DNA from: Prochilodus magdalenae
Lineage: Eukaryota; Chordata; Actinopteri; Characiformes; Prochilodontidae
Reading direction: 5' to 3'
NCBI GenBank assembly: GCA_024036415.1
Contig: JAMWET010006979.1
Coordinates: 1,470,152 to 1,534,151 of the forward strand
Length of the DNA stretch: 64,000 bases
The position numbers were made by a program, and so were the translations under genes. Position 1 is the stretch's first letter; every line of letters begins with the position of its first letter. Below the pieces are notes generated by a model, which saw only the letters and a program-made list of their open reading frames with translations, was not told the DNA's origin and made no database searches. Positions 10,538-39,210 of this stretch are shown here, in pieces.

Positions 10538-13500
10538 ATGCTGAGGAGACCGGTGCTGAGGTTGGCTTCGTTTTGGAACAGACCAGTGACGTCACTTCTC
10601 ACTAGCTGCCACAACAAGGTAAGATCTAAACAGCTACAGTTATCAGTGTGAATCTGCGCCAGACATAACGTTTAACTTCTTCTTCTTCTTCTTCTTCTTC
10701 TTCCTCTTCCTCTTTCTCTTCTTCAGACAGACATGTCTCGAGAGCTACATGCTCGAAGGCTTGAAGGAGTCGACAAGAACATTTGGTAATTATTCACAGG
10801 CAGGTTTTCACACGGTTCATATGAAGAAGTCCCAAAAGGCAAAGTTCACGAGATCAGACCTGTATGTCTTCTAGCCATGTTTCAAATTTAACCTGGGTTA
10901 CTGTATACGGAATAGCAGATTGACAATTACAGACTGTAGCCCATCAGTTTCTCTGTACACTTTTTTTTACCGTTATCCAAAGTATTATGTGGGTGGTGGA
11001 TCATTCTCAGCACTGCAGTGACACTGACATGTTGTGCTGGTGTTAGTGACTCAGACACAGCAGTGCTGCTAGACTTCACTAACAATGCTGGACTGAGAAT
11101 AATCCACCAACCAAAACTATCCAACCAGTTTACAATTGTAAAAATACAAGGTGGTGAGTGGAGCTGATCAAATGATCAGTGTAGATACACAGAACTGTGT
11201 CCTATGGAGTGCTGAATAAGTGTATGTCCAGGTTCTCCTGGTTTCTCGTGTCATAATGAAATGACAGCAAGATGTTTTGCAAGATGTTTCTGAATCAATT
11301 TATAGTGCACATTTGTGCAAAAGTTAAGGTAAGTATTTGACTGACAGTTCAGGAAAATGGATCATATTGCGTTATACTTTTATTTTCTTCCAATGTCTGA
11401 TCCAGTGATTTTCACCAGTATCAGACCAGTACAGATATTGAATGTAACTTTTTTTTTTTTTTTCTGCTAGGGTGGAGTTTACGCAGCTAGCTGCTGAGTA
11501 TAAGGTGGTAAACCTTGGTCAAGGATTCCCTGATTTCTCTCCTCCAAGTTTTGTCCAAGAGGCTTTCTGCAATGCCATCACTGGAGGCGTCTCTATGCAC
11601 CAGTACACACGAGCCTTCGTAAGATGTTTTCATTTGTTTTTGTTTTTATTTAATCTCTTATCTTTGAGAGATTATTACTGTGGATGACAGTCCTAAGGTT
11701 ATTGGGATCCCCTGAATTTATATTTATTTAAACAGATCCAGGCCTTGTCCACATGCGTAAAACAAGTCACAGTTATTAATGTCATTTAGATAAAGTCAAT
11801 TATGACTTACAGGGCCATCCACCGCTTGTCAAGATCCTGGCTAAGTTCTTTGGGAGGATTGTGGGCCGAGATATTGACCCCATGGAGGACTTCCTTGTTA
11901 CTGTGGGAGCCTATCAGGCTCTGTTCTGCACCTTTCAGGCTCTGATTGATGAGGGTGATGAGGTAAGATCATCTAAGTGAATATGCAGACTATATGATTA
12001 TATATACAAAAGTTTTGTAGGATTTCCTCTGAAATGTAGTGTGTTTATTGGGATTTTGTCCGTGTTTGCTGCAGAAACAGCCTGTGTTGCTCTGGGATTG
12101 CTTTACACTAGATGTTAGAACATTGCTGTGAGGATTTGATTGCATTCAGCCGTAAGAACATTAGTGAGGTTAGGCACTGAAATTAGATGACAACTACTTG
12201 ATTGGTCCCCACAAAGGTGAAAAGATCCAGTTCCACTGCTCCCTAGCTCAATGTTGGGGAGCTTTATACCTCTCTAGGCACATTTGGACTTTAGGCTTAT
12301 GTGCAGCTACTCCAGATGTTACTGTTTTTTTTTTGTTTTTTTTGTATGTAGTTTTGTATATAGATTATGTAAGCTGTGTCAGCAATGGGTGCACTTTAAA
12401 ATGAGTTAAATACAGTGAGTTAAATACTGGCTTTCATAAAGTAAAGAAGACCTGTCTTTCTTTTCTTCTCCTTCCATCCTTGACCTGTGGGTCAGGTGAT
12501 CATTGTGGAGCCTTTCTTTGACTGCTATCAGCCTATGGTAGTAATGGCAGGAGGAACACCTGTCTACGTCCCCTTAAAACCTGTGAGTAAAAGTTGCCAG
12601 TTTGTAGTCATTTTGTACAGTTTGCATTTCATCCTGAACTGAACATGGTGCCACTGGCATGTGTGTTTGTGCACAGAGAAAACCCTCTGGTCCAGGTTTG
12701 TCCAGTGCAGATTGGGTGTTATGTCCCGAACAGCTAAACAGTAAAGTAAACCCTCGCACGAAAGCTATCGTCATCAACACCCCCAATAACCCATTAGGGA
12801 AGGTGAGTTTGGAATGATTGGCTTTCTGACTTGACATACTTTCCAAGGGCCATTTGCTTAATTAAGCCTTTTTTCCCACATGCTGCAAATAGCAAAGCAG
12901 AAAATGTGCTAGCAGGGAGTGCGAAGAACTGTCCCAAACCAATGAATGATACGAAGATTAGGGAAATGTTCATCTAGATTAGAACTGCCTAAATAATTTA
13001 GTATCACTCATGGTGACCTCTCTCGTAACCTCTTATTTTGTAGGTTTTTCAAAGGGATGAGTTGCAGATGATAGCTGATTTCTGTATAAAGCATGATCTT
13101 ATTTGCATAAGTGACGAGGTGTATGAATGGCTCACATATGACGGCGCACAACATATTAAAATAGGTAAGAATTATTTATATTTCTACTCAATTGTTTCTA
13201 ATAATATATATTTTTAAATCATTGAAACCCCGAATGCAGTTCTTCAGTGTTTTTGAGGGCTGTTGTTTTTGGACTGAATGGTCCGTGTTCCCATTGTAGC
13301 TAGCCTACCCGGCATGTGGGAGCGCACAGTTACTATTGGAAGTGCAGGCAAGAGCTTCAGTGCCACAGGGTGGAAGGTAAGCCATAAAACCACTTGTAAG
13401 TCTCTGTAGACCCTTCAGGTTGACTCAGCTCTTCTCTCCACTTGATTTGCTTTGTTTTTTCTGGCCTTGCTGCCAAGTTTAGAAGAGCCTCAGGGTCTGT

Positions 13501-16500
13501 AATCATTGTCTTTAAAAGTAGACAGTTAACTACTGCCTCTGTGTACTCTTTTACTCCAGGCCATTTTGAAGTTGCACTTTTTGATTCTGTATCATGGAAT
13601 TATTTCATAGCCATGTCTGTAGGTGTGATGAAACTTGAGGCCAGTACAAATTGTTTAATTGGTGTTACGATTCCCAATCTTAGTTCTGGCAGGCCACACC
13701 ATAGATATTTTTTGTGCTGTGTAATATCTAGCACACCTCATTATATCCTCCAACCCCTTAAACCAACTGACAAGCTCCTCATGGGCTGGGTCAGGTGTGT
13801 AGACTGTGGAAGATGAGAAAAGATGCTGGTTGTGCTGATGCTTTTAAGTATCTTTGTTTTAGGTGGGCTGGGCAATGGGACCTGGGAACATCATAAAGCA
13901 CTTGAAAACCGTCCATCAGAATTCAGTGTACCACTGTGCCACTGCTGCTCAGGTAAAAGACACTTTCAGTTTCATATAGAATCAGGAATCGGAACGGAAT
14001 GTTTAACTGCCTCCGCTGGCACAACTCGTGATGGGAAAGTCAGTTTCATTTTCATTTTGTGTAGACAAAGATTTGTTTTATGGCAGCCAAAAACAGGAAA
14101 AGAACATCTTGCATGGGATGTGGGAAGTGTTGTAGTGTTTTAAAATCTAGCAGTAGGTATTTTACTTTTGCCTTGTATTGGACTTGACCATGTTGTTCTG
14201 TAGGAGGCTGTGGCGGTGGGCTTCCAGAGGGAATATGAAACGTTTGGCACAGAAGAGAGTTACTTTAAACAGTTACCTGCACAGCTCCATGCAAAACGCC
14301 TCAGGCTGGCCGAATGTCTGAGGAGCGTGGGTCTGGAACCCATCATGCCCCAGGGTGGATATTTCATGATCACAGACATCTCCAGTCTGAGTAAGCATTA
14401 CATCTAGACTTTGGGCTGAAACAGTATGCTGAAATTAGCATTCTGTGGGACATGTGTTTATTCCTGTTCATCTTTTACCAGATCTTTAAAGCTGTGTGTT
14501 AGGACTGCACTATATAAAGAAAGTACTAGTGCTGGAATATGTGCATGTACTTCATATAGGCTACATAGATACACAATATATTAATTATATTATATTATAT
14601 GTTATATTATACACAATATATTAAAGATATTAAATACACAAGTAATAATGTAGTTTTTGATAACAGGTTTTTATTTACAGATATCATTGTTGTTTATTAG
14701 AAATGAAGTCATTTGAACATCTCAAAGTCTTAAATAAAGGACTGTAGCATCCATATTGATGCCCATAATATGTTGTAAATTGATTTATTAATATTGGTTT
14801 ATTATTATTAATTGTTTTTTTAAGGTTAGTTAACACAGACTTTTCATATAAAAAGGCTTTTAGTGTAATGTTGTACATCATGTTGTAGGTTACATCTGGA
14901 CACATTTTGGATGGTTATACTTATTAAATTAGAAACACTAGAACTGTAATCTGTTAAGATTCTCATGTTAGGTGTTGCCAAATGAAAGGGTGAGAGACAT
15001 TGTGATTGATTAGACAATGCGATTGGACAGATTTGCATATCATTGTGTTGTAACAACAGTGTTGTTAGTGTTGTAGGCAGCACTGTTGTGCTTTATTGAG
15101 TTTTTAGCAAAAACTACAAGCTAGCAAAAGCGTTAGCCCACATAGACCTAACAAGTCTAACACAGATGACTAAAGACACAACAGACAATGAGAGATGAGC
15201 ACTCTGTAGACTTCAAATGTACTGTCTGGAACCAGTAATAATTTTAAGTTGTCTGTCCTGTAGAGGTTGACTTGAATGACCCCAGCACTAAGGACGAACT
15301 CTATGACTTCAGATTTGTCAAATGGCTTATCAAACAGAAGGTACATATAAATTGTTTTGTCTATAAAGTGTAATAATACTTGAAGATAAATTATGCGTGT
15401 GATATTTTTTTATTGTTAAAATGAACAATCTGTGATCCGCATGTTCCCGCAGGGTTTGGCCACTATCCCTGTGTCTGGATTTTACAGCCCAGAACACAGA
15501 AATGATTTCCAGAACTACATCAGATTCTGCTTTGTCAAGGTAAAGTGATTAATTGTATAATTGACTTGGTAAATACCCGAAGTTTGGTGGCTTTTGGGTG
15601 AACGGAAACAAGTGTGGGTCGAAAATGACTGGGACTCTATGGGAGGAAGGAGGGATGAATAAACGACAGATAGACGAGTGCGGGTCAGTATGACTGTGGG
15701 TTAGTCCTTGGAGACCTGCCCTTAGTGAGTATGTAAAGTCTGGAGTCTCTCGGGCGAAGGAAACAGCCGGCTTTAGGTGTTTCTAAAAATGACTGTGACT
15801 CTATGGGAGGAACGAGGGATGCGGGGGAAAAAAGGAGAAATGAACGAGTGCGGGTCAATCCATCACCGAATGCTGGCTTTGCCCCGAGCCCTTGTATCCG
15901 ATTTGGAGTCTCTAGGTCGAGCGGGAGTAGAGTACGTAGGCAAACAATTTTCCTTCCCATTCATTCTCTATGGGAGGAAAAAGGGATGCGAAAAGAAAGA
16001 GAAACAAACAAGTGCGGGTCAGTCCAACACTGAATTCCTGCCCCGAGCCAGTGTATCCGATTTGGTGTCTCTAGGTCGAGCGGAAGTGGGTTAGATGGGC
16101 ACGCGTTTTTCGATCCCATTCATTCTCTATGGGAAAAAAATCCGGAAAAATTCCTCACTACTCGGAATCTGTGCATCCGGTCCAAAAGCTGTATACAAGC
16201 CCACATCACCGGATCATACCGGACAATATGGAGTTGGAACGGAGTCGATATCTCGAAAACTGCGAGGCGAGTTAATCGGCGAAGAAACGGCAGAAGAAGA
16301 AGAAGAAGAAGAATATAAATCGAATAACAGTATAGTTGCAACCATAATAATTATTATAATGTTTATAACTGTATCTCTTCAAAAGATGAAGCGAGTGTAC
16401 ACAACCCAAAGAAACTAGTTACTATTTTTAAGTTGCCTAAAAAAATTTAGTTTACCCGACTTTCTTGCAGCATAATGTAGACCTACTTTGTAATTTGTGT

Positions 16501-16589
16501 TTTTCTTTGATTTTGTTTTCTATAAACAGGAGGACTCTACTCTGAAAGCAGCAGAAGATATTCTAAAACAGTGGCGCATCAAAAAATAA
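10538..16589 (+). CDS. kyat1: Kynurenine aminotransferase 1 / cysteine conjugate beta-lyase, complete, 13 coding exons
   Basis: PLP-dependent fold-type I aminotransferase converting kynurenine to kynurenate and cleaving cysteine S-conjugates (family knowledge). Exons: 10538-10618, 10727-10785, 11471-11618, 11813-11962, 12496-12582, 12677-12802, 13044-13164, 13300-13376, 13863-13952, 14204-14390, 15264-15340, 15453-15539, 16530-16589; phases close at 1,350 nt, 449 aa. Key residues: NLGQGFPDF substrate loop, N213 in NNPLGK, D241 and Y244 in SDEVYEW, the PLP lysine K275 in [13 protein letters not shown], and R425 in YIRFCF for the substrate carboxylate. Exon 1 adds a 29-residue leader rich in Arg, Leu and Ser with no acidic residue before D29 ([13 protein letters not shown]...), a mitochondrial-type presequence; M30 in exon 2 would give a cytosolic form. 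An ATG at 10528 is out of frame. KYAT1 fits better than KYAT3. Confidence 0.93.
10587..10594. promoter_or_regulatory. Perfect CRE palindrome inside kyat1 exon 1
   Basis: TGACGTCA, the full cAMP-response element, lies within the leader-coding exon of kyat1. GC-box-like CCCCGCCC lies upstream near 10040, with further GACGT cores near 10150 and 10270. Seen in sequence; regulatory use is inferred. Confidence 0.4.
10677..10726 (+). repeat. (TTC)n polypyrimidine tract at the kyat1 exon 2 acceptor
   Basis: A CTT/TTC microsatellite with a few interruptions runs to the AG at 10725-10726. It therefore serves as the polypyrimidine tract of exon 2. Confidence 0.85.
10922..11225. repeat. Dispersed repeat copy in kyat1 intron 2
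   Basis: Contains ACAGACTGTAGCCCATCAG, GTGGATCATTCTCAGCACTG and TGAGAATAATCCACC. Related sequence recurs at 17995-18085 and 61225-61365. The two GAGAAT..CCACC motifs are in inverted orientation within this copy, suggesting a foldback or nonautonomous DNA element. Family name not determined. Confidence 0.55.
12100..12330. repeat. Dispersed repeat copy in kyat1 intron 4
   Basis: Same family as 3170-3370: GAACATTGCTGTGAGGATTT followed by TTAGTGAGGTTAGGCACTGA. Noncoding. Confidence 0.5.
14391..15263 (+). other. kyat1 intron 10, no gene seen
   Basis: AT-rich intron with a short ATATT-rich run near 14580-14640. Short open frames on the minus strand here show no recognisable protein. Confidence 0.5.
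15634..16340 (+). repeat. Tandem array of a ~164-bp unit in the last kyat1 intron, with GAA tail
   Basis: CTCTATGGGAGGAA-like unit starts occur at about 15635, 15799, 15966 and 16125 (spacings 164, 167, 159). Each full unit also carries AGTGCGGGTCA and, in copies 2 and 3, GTATCCGATTTGG and CTCTAGGTCGAGCG. The fourth start leads into a different segment ending in a GAAGAAGAA run at about 16288-16313. Copies 2 and 3 are closest. Open frames of 76-107 codons here are artefacts of the repeat. It looks like a transposon-derived repeat with internal tandem units; family not identified. Confidence 0.7.
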
Positions 16590-17680
16590 GTGTTGGCCAT
16601 TTCTAACAGCTACAGACGAAATAGATGACACGGAATCTATCCAAATTTGGCTTTGCACAGCATGTATGACTCGAATCAGAATATTATGTCGACTTCAGAA
16701 GTTTATTATTTGACAGATTTGTTAAACCAGAATATGTTGTCTCATTTTGTTCTTCTTATCTGACTGCATATACATATTTTAACACCTTTTACTTTAACTG
16801 ATTAAATTAACTAGTAGAAACTAGGGATATGAAACTTCAGAGCTGTTTAATGTCATGTGACACAATGCGGGAATGACCATCAAAGTGAATCATGCTATTG
16901 CTACATTTTAGACTTTTTCGCACAGCTAGTTGCACTGGCTAAAATCTAGTCAGCGCATTTTACCAAGTCAGCAGTCTTTTGCCAGTTTCAAAAATGTGAT
17001 TTTTCCTGAAACAGCTGTGTTAACCCTTTGGAAGAGCTTGTTTATGGAAGCAGTGGTGCCAAACTTGATGTGTGCATGCTGAGCCAGTACAATTGGCCCT
17101 GTAAAATTTACGGGTGGCTCCAGAAGGAGCTTCTAGGCAGGGTAAAGGTGTACTTGATTTGCCACCAGAGGGAGCTACTTGTTTGAACAGAATAACAGAA
17201 ATGTATTAGTGAAACTACCTCAGGCAATCTTGAGCCCATCCAGCATTTCAACACACACAGTGGTTGCAGTGTTCACTGTTTATTACTTTGGAAGCAATAA
17301 ATGACTTCAGATATAACCTTGTAGTTAAATTCATCACTAATGGAAATAACCACAAATACACTCCAGAAGAGATGTCAGCCTTATGTTTATGCAAGGCACT
17401 TGTGAAAGCCTGCAGAGGCCTGTGTTCTAATGTCTATTCAGTCTGTTCGTTTTACTTTCCATCCTGCTGATTGTAATGAATGTGTACTGTATGTCTCACT
17501 AATGAGTTGAACAATCCAGCACACAGTAAACAATGTTTAAGTTTAACCCGTGTCTGAATATAGGTCTAAAATGTAAGGTGAACATTTAATGAGAAATTCA
17601 TGTGTGTATATATACAGATTTTAAACATATGACATATTACCATATACGAATTTCCCTTATGTTACCTTATGCACATATTT
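16590..17680. other. kyat1 3' flank, no further gene seen
   Basis: Holds the kyat1 3' UTR, with ATTAAA at about 16801 as a possible poly(A) signal. The remainder is AT-rich and without recognisable coding sequence. Confidence 0.5.
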
Positions 17681-17900
17681 GTGCCATGTATGCCAACATA
17701 TTTGGCCATATTGTCTTCACCAAGACAAAAGTGGGACTTGTCACTGAAGATGATCCGCTACCACTCTTCATGACAGTCTGGCACATCACCATTGCAGTCT
17801 TTGGCCACGTTAATGTATGTCGTGCAGCTGTCTGGCAGTGGTGCTGGCACTAGCAGGATGACACAGTTCACAGGAACTAACTGTGCGAGCCCAACCCCTG
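17680..17900 (-). mobile_element. Tc1-like element fragment
   Basis: Shares ordered motifs with the 53.1-kb element: ATGACAGTCTGGCACATCACCATTGCAGTC-like sequence, then CTGTCTGGCAGTGGTGCTGGCACTA and AGGATGAC. The minus strand of 17700-17770 reads like the Tc1-family block around the second catalytic region (RIIFSDKSHF). No terminal repeats were found, so this is a decayed fragment. Confidence 0.55.
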
Positions 17901-17994
17901 AAACCGACCCCATAGCATCATGCCTTCTCCACCAACTCCAGCAGCACTGCTGTATCTGCTTTACTTTACCAAAATAACACACACTAGCACAAAA

Positions 17995-18085
17995 CAACCA
18001 CATCAGTGTCACTGCAGTGCTGAGAATAATCCACCACCCAAATAATACCTGCTCTGTGGGGGTCCTGACTATTGAAGAACAGGGT
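17995..18085. repeat. Dispersed repeat fragment
   Basis: CAGTGTCACTGCAGTGCTGAGAATAATCCACCACCC-type sequence followed by CTGTGGGGGTCCTGAC and GAAGAACAGGGT. It corresponds to the families at 10922-11225 and 61225-61365. Confidence 0.55.
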
Positions 18086-18170
18086 AAAAAGGGGATACAT
18101 TTATATATGTTGTATATATGCTGTTATTAATATAAAGTGAAAGGATAAATAATATACTCATATTCTCATT

Positions 18171-18173
18171 CTC

Positions 18174-18208
<35 letters not shown>

Positions 18209-18239
18209 GCTAAATTTCCTTCGGGATCAATAAAGTATC

Positions 18240-18317
<78 letters not shown>
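18171..18317 (+). repeat. Compound microsatellite around a LINE-like 3' tail
   Basis: (TC)n at 18171-18207, then AATTTCCTTCGGGATCAATA ending in AAAGTATC, then (TATC)n to about 18277, then a second (TC)n to 18317. The GGGATCAATAAAGTATCT tail with tetranucleotide repeats is typical of a truncated non-LTR retroposon end. Confidence 0.7.
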
Positions 18318-18321
<4 letters not shown>

Positions 18322-18699
18322 CACACACTCCATCCAAGGGGCATTTTAGAATATCCAGTTTACCTGATTTCTAGGGGTTTGAAACCCCAAAAGCCAATAC
18401 TGTTATCACAATGCGATCTTGAGTAATATTGCAATATGTCATCTTTATCACAATATAATACTCAGCATAGTATATACATTATTGGTATATTTGAATTAAT
18501 GTTTTGTTATAATATGTTAGCATACTTTCTATAAATAAAGGGAAGTAATTGGGATGATCACCAGCAAGTGGTGCTAGAGTTTTACCTCCTAAAAACATTT
18601 CAGGGAAGCAGAAAGATGTTGTTTTGATTTATGTTTTAACACATTATAATTTGCAGAATAATCAAGTAATTGGGATTTTGAACAGACACATATTCGGTT

Positions 18700-35110
<16,411 letters not shown>

Positions 35111-36109
35111 CTCTCAGTTTCTCTGACGCCTTGTCTCTCGCTCTCCTCTCTGTTTTTTTTTTTTTTGCCATCTCTCTCTCCATGGACTTTCTACCTCCTT
35201 ATCTCATATATTTTTCTCTCTCTTTCTCTTAATTGTCTGCCTCTCTTTCATTCAGTGTCTTTAGAGCAATAAGCATGCAACTAGACGACTCAAACCTCCA
35301 TGCATCCCACATGCGTGAACAAGCTGATTGGTCAGTGGCACTCCAGTGATCAATTTCGGCCTGTTTGATTGGTGGACAGGGAGGGGAAGGCAAAGATAAG
35401 GCGCTGGAGAGAGGGTGGACAGAGTTGTCTTTCATGTCAAGATCTCTGAAAGATTGCTAAGCCACTTTATAGGAACAATAGGATATTCTTTTAGAGATGG
35501 TTTTACAGTTCTTTACTGATGGGCTTGTTTGACAGCCTGTGGTTTCCTTACAGAGAGGAAGGCGTTTAGAGATGAGTTATACACTGAGCTAGCTGTACTG
35601 TATACAATGGCACCATGAGAGCGCGAATGAGGCAGAAAGCACTTTTGCACAGGTTTTCTTCACACGTATCTGCTGACCGTTGTTATAAGTAAGCAATTCT
35701 TAAAAAACAAAAAAAACAAAAACGGCATTCGTAACGAGCGGACCTCTAAGAGGAGGTGCCAACTTGGGGGTTAAATAATTAGTGGGCCAATCTTTGCTCC
35801 TTTATCCATGAGGAAGTGCAATGACCCTGCCTTTAGCTGTTTTTCATAGATTGGGGATTGGGTGGGGGGTGTACTTCATCTTTCTTATTGTTCTTTTTTT
35901 TTTTTGATGTTTGCTTCACTGATTTTTAAGAGCAAACCGTGATACTCATTTTTCATTTTGTCACGTTAGCATATTTCTTTCCGTTGCTCACATTTTACAT
36001 ATAGAAATATAAGTATATACAGAATAAAAAATGCATTTGGATATATATTTATCAGTGCTTTAAATGGGATGGTAGTTTATATTGAGATAATTATACTGGA
36101 CTGAAAGGT

Positions 36110-36147
<38 letters not shown>

Positions 36148-36150
36148 GTG
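35111..36150 (+). other. prkaa1: prkaa1 3' UTR
   Basis: Follows the TAA at 35108-35110. Contains pyrimidine-rich runs near 35125-35230, AATAAA at 36023-36028 and a run of 31 T at 36111-36141. If the AATAAA is used, the UTR is about 930 nt. Confidence 0.6.
36023..36028 (+). terminator. prkaa1: prkaa1 candidate poly(A) signal
   Basis: Canonical AATAAA about 0.9 kb past the stop. Use of this signal is inferred. Confidence 0.55.
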
Positions 36151-38003
36151 GTGTTGATTGTCATTGTATGATGTTTTATTCCATACCCCGCTTTATCCAT
36201 TTTTAAAACCTTTGTTTGCAGTCGTTTTACAAAGCCAGATTTGCTTTAAAAATGAGAAGATAAATTGATTAAACTCAATTTGTGTTATTTTAAGCAAAAA
36301 GGCCCTGAGGACTAAAACATTTAAAGCAGGAAATTGGCTGTAGTGTGTTCTGTGATTCACAGGATTAAACTTTCTTACCTGCTGTAAAATGCTCTGTTTA
36401 AAGTGTTGGTACAGAACTATGAGGTACCTTCGCTGTTTCTGCCCATAAGAATGACCAAAATGACAGATTAAGATGTCTCTACCACAAAACAATTAATCGA
36501 ATTGTGCGGCCTGTGTTAATTGGCAGGAAAAGTCGAAATCAGCTAAATGTGGCTCTTTAAACGACCTGTTGCTAATGATACCCCAGAATGACAACCGAAA
36601 CTGAAATTTAGGACACGAAATTTGTCATTTGTTGTGGGTTCACACTTGGTTGTAGACTTTTCAGGCCTTTTTTTCTTTTCAGTGGCCAAAATTGTGCTGC
36701 ATCATTACCTGTTGCTGTGGTGTCATTACAAAATATTGAATGCTATGTTTTTAAAAGCACTGATTTAATTGTGACTGAAAAGAGAAACAGGACTGAAGAT
36801 GTTTTGGAATTATGTGTTCATGGCCATGTGAATGCATTTATGGCTTTTTGAAATTGAAAGTATATATGATTTGCAATTCAGCCTTTTCCACCTCAAAGTA
36901 CCCAAACAAGAGATACATTTTGACCAAAACATCAACCCCCTCTTTTTCTAGGGGTTGGCTATATAGTTGCTTATATTTGCAGAGCTTCATGGTGCATAGT
37001 CTAATCTTTACATTCTAGTTTTCTCAGGTCATGCAGGCTATAGAAGTTATGCAGAAACTTGGCCTAAAAATGCCATCAGATGATTCAGACAAAATAAACA
37101 ACCTGTTATCCCTTGAGAAACTAATATGGAACTGGACCATCTGGTATGGACCATCATATTGCTCAGGCCTGCTAATACCTGCAGGGAAACGTAAAACGCA
37201 CTGCATAAACAGCCTGGTACTTAAATTCATTCAAACGCTTTTGGTCATAGAGAAAACATTCTAGTATCTTGCCTCTCAGAAGGTTTACTTGAACAGCATG
37301 TCTTAATTCATTTCCACAAACATGGAAAGTTAGATAGGTCTGAAAAGCCTAATATGGAGTTTAACTCCAAATAATCCTTTTATGATTGAGTTATTTTATT
37401 AAGAAAGAGCACAGTTAGTGTGTTGAAAGTTGAACATTACCTTCATAGACAGCACTGATCTGAAAGATTGATTAGATTTGATAACAGTGATGTGATATAT
37501 GTGGCCTTGATGAGAGGCTGGCATTGACATGACCTACAGGCATAACAAAGCATATCAAGGTGACGTTAGTATTAATGAACCAATTACCCACTAAATTACC
37601 ACTTAGTTTGAGAACATCAGTTGCAACAAACCCAGCTTATGATTTTTGATCACAGTCTTATTTTGCAAAAGCCACTGGCAGTGTGTGGTTAAGGACGTAA
37701 TCTGCTATGTGTCTGTATGTGTACAGCCTGTGATTTCTGATGTAGCACACTGTTAACATCTCCACACTGCATTTGCTGTGTCATGTGATGCCCGGGTGGA
37801 GAATGTCTGGTGTTTTTGTGTTAACTGCTTCAGAGAAACTTTGTTGAACGTTTGGTGAGGTTTGTGGAAAGGGACCCGGTTTTTCAGGTTGGTCTGTGTC
37901 TATTTCCTGATTGTATTTAAAGAACATTTTACACACAACTGCCTAATAAACTGCTAAATGCAATCAGCAGTCTTTGTCCTTTTATTAATTACACTAACTA
38001 CAA
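36150..38003. other. Intergenic, no gene seen
   Basis: AT-rich. Open frames under 100 codons on either strand show no recognisable protein or splice context. Confidence 0.5.
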
Positions 38004-38592
38004 ATATGTATATTCACATATACTGATCCAGTACTGATGTGTACATTCACATATACTGATCCAGTACTGATGTGTACATTCACATATACTGATCCAGTAC
38101 TGATGTGTACATTCACATATACTGATCCAGTACTGATATGTACATTCACATATAGTGATCCACTATTGATAAGTACATTCACATATACTGATCCAGTACC
38201 GATATGTACATTCACATATACTGATTCAGTACTGATGTGTATATTCACATATACTGATCCAGTACTGATGTGTATATTCACATATACTGATTCAGTACTG
38301 ATGTGTATATTCACATATACTGATCCAGTACTGATATGTACATTCACATATACTGATCCAGTACTGATATGTACATTCACATATACTGATCCAGTACTGA
38401 TATGTACATTCACATATACTGATTCAGTACTGATGTGTATATTCACATATACTGATCCAGTACTGATATGTACATTCACATATACTGATCCAGTACTGAT
38501 ATGTACATTCACATATACTGATTCAGTACTGATGTGTATATTCACATATACTGATCCAATACTGATATGTAAATTCTCATATACTGATCAAG
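38004..38592. repeat. 33-bp minisatellite, about 18 copies
   Basis: The unit contains ACTGATCCAGTACTGATGTG followed by TACATTCACATAT. The period is exactly 33 (for example, TACTGAT at 38021 and 38054). Because 33 is a multiple of 3 and no unit carries a stop in these frames, open frames of 183 and 190 codons appear on opposite strands; these are artefacts. Each unit includes the palindrome CAGTACTG. Variants are mostly G/A (GTGTAC versus ATGTAC) and C/T (GATCC versus GATTC) transitions. Confidence 0.95.
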
Positions 38593-39210
38593 TGCAACAT
38601 ACAATTTAGTGTAATTTATGAACCTAATAAAATAAAATGTTTTTTATTGAAATGATAAATATTTAGCTCCCTGTTCTTTGCTCACCGGTGGCCATGGCTT
38701 GGGCCATGTACACTGATTTATCAGTCACCTGTGCAGAAGTCCATAAAGACCAGTCCATAGAGTACAACTTACATTTTCCATAAGGCTTCGTTCACCTGGA
38801 TAAGCAACAAAAACAACAATGGAAAGACAAGTGCGAGAGGGGCTATTAACGAACAGACAACCAAAACTGTAACAGATAACTGACCTTTAAAGCTTTTGTT
38901 CTTGAAAACAGAAAATCAAGCTTCATTTTTGCTTAAATTCACAGAAGTGTCTGTCCATAATGTCACTGTGAGAAGACCACTCAGTGCTATGGGTCTGAAA
39001 GAATGTGTAGCTGTCATAAAGCACTTACAGACTTCATGGACTGCTGAGTATAAATGTATATTGGGGTTAACTGGATAAACAGAAAATCCAAACCACATGC
39101 AAGACTGAATTGTGGAGTGCTGAAAACAATACCCTGTGGAAACCCTCGAATGGAAACTACAGTGAAGGCATGTGGGCACAATAATAACTGGAAAAAGGAT
39201 GTTATATTTA

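Noticed and set aside
13442..14143. Frames of 106-124 codons within kyat1 introns
   Set aside because: They run through clear splice sites of exon 9 in the wrong frame and match nothing.
37994..38609. Overlapping 183- and 190-codon frames on opposite strands
   Set aside because: Both come from the 33-bp minisatellite, whose period is a multiple of 3.
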